Part shown: one piece after another, positions 21,603-24,099 of the stretch
How positions within the stretch are numbered: position 1 is the stretch's first letter
Layout: each line of letters begins with the position of its first letter
From: DATCJY01 sp036562565
GTDB lineage: Bacteria; Bacteroidota; Bacteroidia; Flavobacteriales_D; Sanyastnellaceae
Reading direction: 5' to 3'
Length of the DNA: 24,099 nucleotides
Assembly: GCA_036562565.1 (NCBI GenBank)
Contig: DATCJY010000052.1
Span: 1 to 24,099 of the forward strand
Made by a program: the position numbers and the translations under genes
Notes under the pieces: model-generated
Seen by the model: only the letters and a program-made list of their open reading frames with translations
What the model was told of the DNA's origin: nothing
Database searches by the model: none

Positions 21603-22547
21603 ATGAATATAACTTCCCTTTTCGGAATTAAATACCCTATTGTTCAGGCCGGTATGATATGGTGTTCAGGTTGGGAACTTGCCTCAGCGGTGAGCAATGC
21701 GGGCGGATTGGGCATCATTGGTTCGGGCTCCATGTACCCCGATGTGCTTAGAACTCATATTCAAAAATGCAAAAAGGCAACCGACAAACCTTTTGGGGTC
21801 AATATTCCACTTTTATATCCTCAGATTCAGGATCATATCAACATCATCATCGAGGAAGGTGTCAAGGTAGTGTTCTCCTCTGCGGGCAATCCGAAGACGT
21901 GGACGGAGACGCTCAAAAAAGAAGGAATTACGGTGGTTCACGTTGTATCCAGCTCCAAGTTTGCAGTAAAAGCACAAGAAGCAGGATGCGATGCAGTAGT
22001 GGCGGAAGGATTTGAAGCCGGAGGTCACAACGGTCGTGAGGAGACCACTACGCTTTGCCTCATTCCGGCAGTGGTGGACAAGGTGACCATTCCGGTAATC
22101 GCGGCAGGTGGTATTTATAATGGTCGCACGATGGCGGCAGCCTTTGCACTGGGTGCAAGCGGTGTACAAGTGGGAAGCCGCTTTGTGGCCACGCATGAGG
22201 CGTCTGCCCATCCAAATTTTAAAGAGTATATCATTAAGAGCAACGAGGGCGATACCCAATTGAGTTTGAAAGAGCTTACCCCAGTGCGCTTGCTGAAGAA
22301 TGAATTTTACCAAAAAGTTCAGGAAGCCTATGCTAAAGGTGCGACCAAAGAACAACTCGCTGAATTGCTTGGCCGAGGCCGCGCGAAGAAAGGAATGTTC
22401 GAAGGCGACCTAGTAGAAGGGGAACTCGAAATTGGTCAGGCCGCTGCTTCTATCTCTGAAATCGTTCCTGCCGCGCAAGTGGTGGAAGAAATGATGCAGG
22501 AGTTTTATCAGACATTGGATAGAATGGCCGGTATTCCGAGGTTTTAA
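21603..22547 (+). CDS. FMN-dependent nitronate monooxygenase/FabK-like protein
   Basis: 314-residue TIM-barrel flavoprotein of the 2-nitropropane dioxygenase/FabK family. Landmarks are YPIVQAGMIWCSGWELAS, NAGGLGIIGSGSMYPD, KPFGVNIPLL, and GCDAVVAEGFEAGGHNGR, with His-142 as the likely catalytic residue. The FMN phosphate region is PVIAAGGIYNGRTMAAAF, ALGASGVQVGSRFVATHE. It could oxidise alkyl nitronates or act as the enoyl-ACP reductase FabK; the sequence alone does not choose, though the length and GxExGGHxG motif fit both. It starts at ATG 21603, is divergent from the PorG-like gene and stops 17 bp before the convergent permease gene. Confidence 0.9.
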   Translation: MNITSLFGIKYPIVQAGMIWCSGWELASAVSNAGGLGIIGSGSMYPDVLRTHIQKCKKATDKPFGVNIPLLYPQIQDHINIIIEEGVKVVFSSAGNPKTWTETLKKEGITVVHVVSSSKFAVKAQEAGCDAVVAEGFEAGGHNGREETTTLCLIPAVVDKVTIPVIAAGGIYNGRTMAAAFALGASGVQVGSRFVATHEASAHPNFKEYIIKSNEGDTQLSLKELTPVRLLKNEFYQKVQEAYAKGATKEQLAELLGRGRAKKGMFEGDLVEGELEIGQAAASISEIVPAAQVVEEMMQEFYQTLDRMAGIPRF

Positions 22548-22564
22548 TCGCAGATTTTAAATTA

Positions 22565-23812
22565 TTACTTCGACCTCATCGCATCGACAGGGTTCATGTT
22601 GGCAGCTTTCAATGCCGGAATGATTCCGGCTACCAAGCCGACTACGACAGAGATACCGAGCCCCATCAGGATACGGCTAAAAGGAAGTATAAAGTGGAAC
22701 TGATCCACGAAAGAGTCCAATGCCATCACGAGTAATCCGACAAATAGCAATCCGAACAGCCCGCCAATCAGACAAAGCGCGACAGATTCAAACAGGAATT
22801 GGCCGAGGATAAAATGATTTTTGGCCCCCAGTGCTTTTTGAATGCCGATGATGTTGGTGCGCTCAGAAACGGAAACGAACATGATGTTCGCAATGCTGAA
22901 AGCGCCCACCAAGATGGCAAAGATTCCGATGATAATACCCACCTTGTTGAACACACCCACGATGCTATCCACCAAATCTGCAATCATCGTAGATTGAATA
23001 ATGGAGAAGTCGTTTTTCTTACCGGGTTTGATACTTCTTATTTCTCTGAAGATACTGACTACATCATCTCTTAACTCTGTGTTGCTGACGCCCGGAGCGC
23101 CTTTTACCTGAATGCTTGCACCATCGTTTTGAGCGGCAACCAATCGGGTTCCGAAACCATGTGGCACCATCACAACTTGGTCCATTCCGCTGCCAAAAAT
23201 CGAAGTGCCTTCTTTTTCAAACACCCCAATGACATCCACTTTTAGCCCGCCCACTTTGATGCTCTTTCCAACTGCTTCATCATCACCGAAAAGCTGCTCT
23301 TTCACCGTTGCACCGATGATGGCACGATTGCTTCCACCCTCACTTTCCACGTTCGTGAAATACCTACCCTCTTGCAATTTGAGCTTGATAACGTTGTTGT
23401 ATTGATAGGTCACGGCTAATACGGAAGCATCCTTCATGTAATTGCTACCAAATTCGGCTGAGGTACGAGCAGCGTTGGAAAAGGCAATAGCCGCTGCTGA
23501 AGTCAAGCGAGATTGTAGCTTTTCCATATCCCGCACATTCACCGGTCTGCGGCTCATGTAGTTCCACCATGCAAATTCGGTATCACCTTCTTCAGGGCCC
23601 ATGGGCCATTTCTGAATGAACAGAACATCGGAGCCAATCATATCGAAGCTGGAGCGCATCTCGCCCTCCATGCTATCTACCACGCTCAATACGAAAATGA
23701 TGGAGAAGATACCAATGGTCACACCCAGCAAGGAAAGCATGGTGCGCAGCTTATTGTTGACAAGGGCTTGCCACGCAAAACGAAAACTCTCTATGATTAA
23801 GCGTAAAAACAT
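22565..23812 (-). CDS. MacB-like ABC transporter permease
   Basis: 415-residue inner-membrane permease of the MacB/FtsX type. A first membrane helix follows the N-terminal ESFRFAWQALVNNKLRTM (about 26-48, LLGVTIGIFSIIFVLSVV). The large periplasmic domain (about 50-280) is MacB_PCD. Three more helices occur near 285-310 (VGIIIGIFAILVGAFSI), 338-368 (FLFESVALCLIGGLFGLLF) and 380-400 (LGISVVVGLVAGIIPALK). The usual ending AANMNPVDAMRSK is present. The partner ATPase and periplasmic adaptor are not in the window; in Bacteroidota such permeases often act in pairs with an unlinked or neighbouring ATP-binding gene. Substrate unknown. The gene is convergent with the flavoprotein and divergent from the gene at the right edge. 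Confidence 0.93.
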   Translation of the reverse strand: MFLRLIIESFRFAWQALVNNKLRTMLSLLGVTIGIFSIIFVLSVVDSMEGEMRSSFDMIGSDVLFIQKWPMGPEEGDTEFAWWNYMSRRPVNVRDMEKLQSRLTSAAAIAFSNAARTSAEFGSNYMKDASVLAVTYQYNNVIKLKLQEGRYFTNVESEGGSNRAIIGATVKEQLFGDDEAVGKSIKVGGLKVDVIGVFEKEGTSIFGSGMDQVVMVPHGFGTRLVAAQNDGASIQVKGAPGVSNTELRDDVVSIFREIRSIKPGKKNDFSIIQSTMIADLVDSIVGVFNKVGIIIGIFAILVGAFSIANIMFVSVSERTNIIGIQKALGAKNHFILGQFLFESVALCLIGGLFGLLFVGLLVMALDSFVDQFHFILPFSRILMGLGISVVVGLVAGIIPALKAANMNPVDAMRSK

Positions 23813-23903
23813 ACCGAAGCGAAACTAGTCGAAACCGTTGGAAATGAACCGATGAAAATGATAAATGGACAATAGACACGTATTTCGGTCAATAGGACAC
23901 TTT

Positions 23904-23921
23904 AACGAAGGTTCATTCGTT
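23904..23921. repeat. Short inverted repeat between permease and edge gene
   Basis: AACGAA (23904-23909) and TTCGTT (23916-23921) with a 6-bp spacer. It lies in the 148-bp divergent spacer, which otherwise shows no consensus promoter. The arms are short, so this is a weak candidate operator. Confidence 0.3.
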
Positions 23922-23960
23922 TCTTCGTGCCTCCAAAGTGTATAAAGCGGAGTTGCGCTA

Positions 23961-24099
23961 TTGAGTCGTTTCAACTATACCATCGGAATAAAGAATCTCA
24001 GAACCTGGATAGTCGTCCTGGTACTGTGCTTTGCTGCGCAATTGAGTTGGGGACAAATCAGCAATACGCGCCACAAGCGCATTGCACTTGCCGATACCA
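23961..24099 (+). CDS. Exported protein, N-terminal fragment
   Basis: Open frame running off the right edge; 46 residues are visible. It reads SRFNYTIGIKNLRTWIVV, then LVLCFAAQLSWGQISNTR, a long basic N-region, a hydrophobic core and an apparent signal-peptidase site after SWGQ or nearby. The remaining HKRIALADT is too short to name a family. There is no ATG; the TTG at 23961 is the only start codon after an in-frame TAA, so it is the probable start. It is divergent from the permease. Secretion to the periplasm or outer membrane is likely; nothing further can be said. Confidence 0.55.
   Translation, partial: MSRFNYTIGIKNLRTWIVVLVLCFAAQLSWGQISNTRHKRIALADT

Noticed and set aside
23821..23900. 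Near-repeat GGACAATAGACAC / GTCAATAGGACAC in the right-hand spacer.
   Set aside because: Imperfect, partly overlapping similarity in AT-rich DNA with no third copy; not treated as a repeat array.
1..24099. Search for tRNA, rRNA, CRISPR, insertion sequences, phage genes or defence systems.
   Set aside because: No cloverleaf-like segments, repeat-spacer arrays, transposase or integrase motifs were seen; the intergenic spaces are short and all long frames are assigned to core or envelope functions.

Overview
The window is chromosomal DNA from a gliding or T9SS-bearing member of the Bacteroidota. The evidence is gldD and gldE beside ssb and mutY, a PorX-type response regulator with a PglZ domain, a PorG/DUF6089-like outer-membrane barrel, and families largely confined to the phylum (DUF4296, DUF4159, TIGR02757, the 31-residue AURKAIP1/COX24-like basic protein). 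Shine-Dalgarno sequences are mostly absent, and several intergenic regions carry TAnnTTTG -7 elements, some with a TTG at -33. The order cannot be fixed from sequence alone; Flavobacteriales or a nearby lineage is my best guess. Gene density is high. I see no tRNA, rRNA, CRISPR array, insertion sequence, phage gene or other sign of recent transfer.

Layout. 1-3389: a divergent cyanophycin module, cyanophycinase (minus, cut by the left edge) and cyanophycin synthetase cphA (plus, closed by a strong terminator). 3561-4840: a small hypothetical gene (minus) and a secreted MORN-like/TonB_C protein (plus) ending at a bidirectional terminator. 4838-8315 (minus): probable operon fbp - polyprenol-phosphate mannosyltransferase - pyrC - DUF4296 lipoprotein. 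8408-9858 (minus): DUF4159 protein and TIGR02757 protein, coupled by a 1-bp stop/start overlap. 10006-10585 (plus): RidA and a 51-residue membrane protein. 10587-14076 (minus): mutY - ssb - gldE - gldD. 14264-16959 (plus): HU - TPR protein - 31-residue basic protein - RNase E/G. 16956-18191 (minus): HD-domain phosphohydrolase. 18376-20348 (plus): porX - tsaE. 20410-21447 (minus): PorG-like barrel. 21603-22547 (plus): FabK/nitronate monooxygenase-like flavoprotein. 22565-23812 (minus): MacB-like ABC permease. 23961 to the right edge: start of a secreted protein.

How the genes relate. Most are housekeeping: gluconeogenesis, pyrimidine synthesis, base-excision repair, ssDNA binding, RNA decay and tRNA t6A modification. 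They are interleaved with envelope and motility functions (GldD/GldE, PorX, PorG-like barrel, phosphomannose lipid synthesis). The cyanophycin pair would give the cell a multi-L-arginyl-poly-aspartate nitrogen store.

I found no convincing wholly new multi-gene system. The less-described signals are regulatory and small-protein ones: perfect inverted repeats at the ssb, fbp, porG, porX and rng upstream regions, a 13-bp hairpin in the rng leader, and two very small genes (51 and 31 codons). No intergenic stretch exceeds 300 bases.
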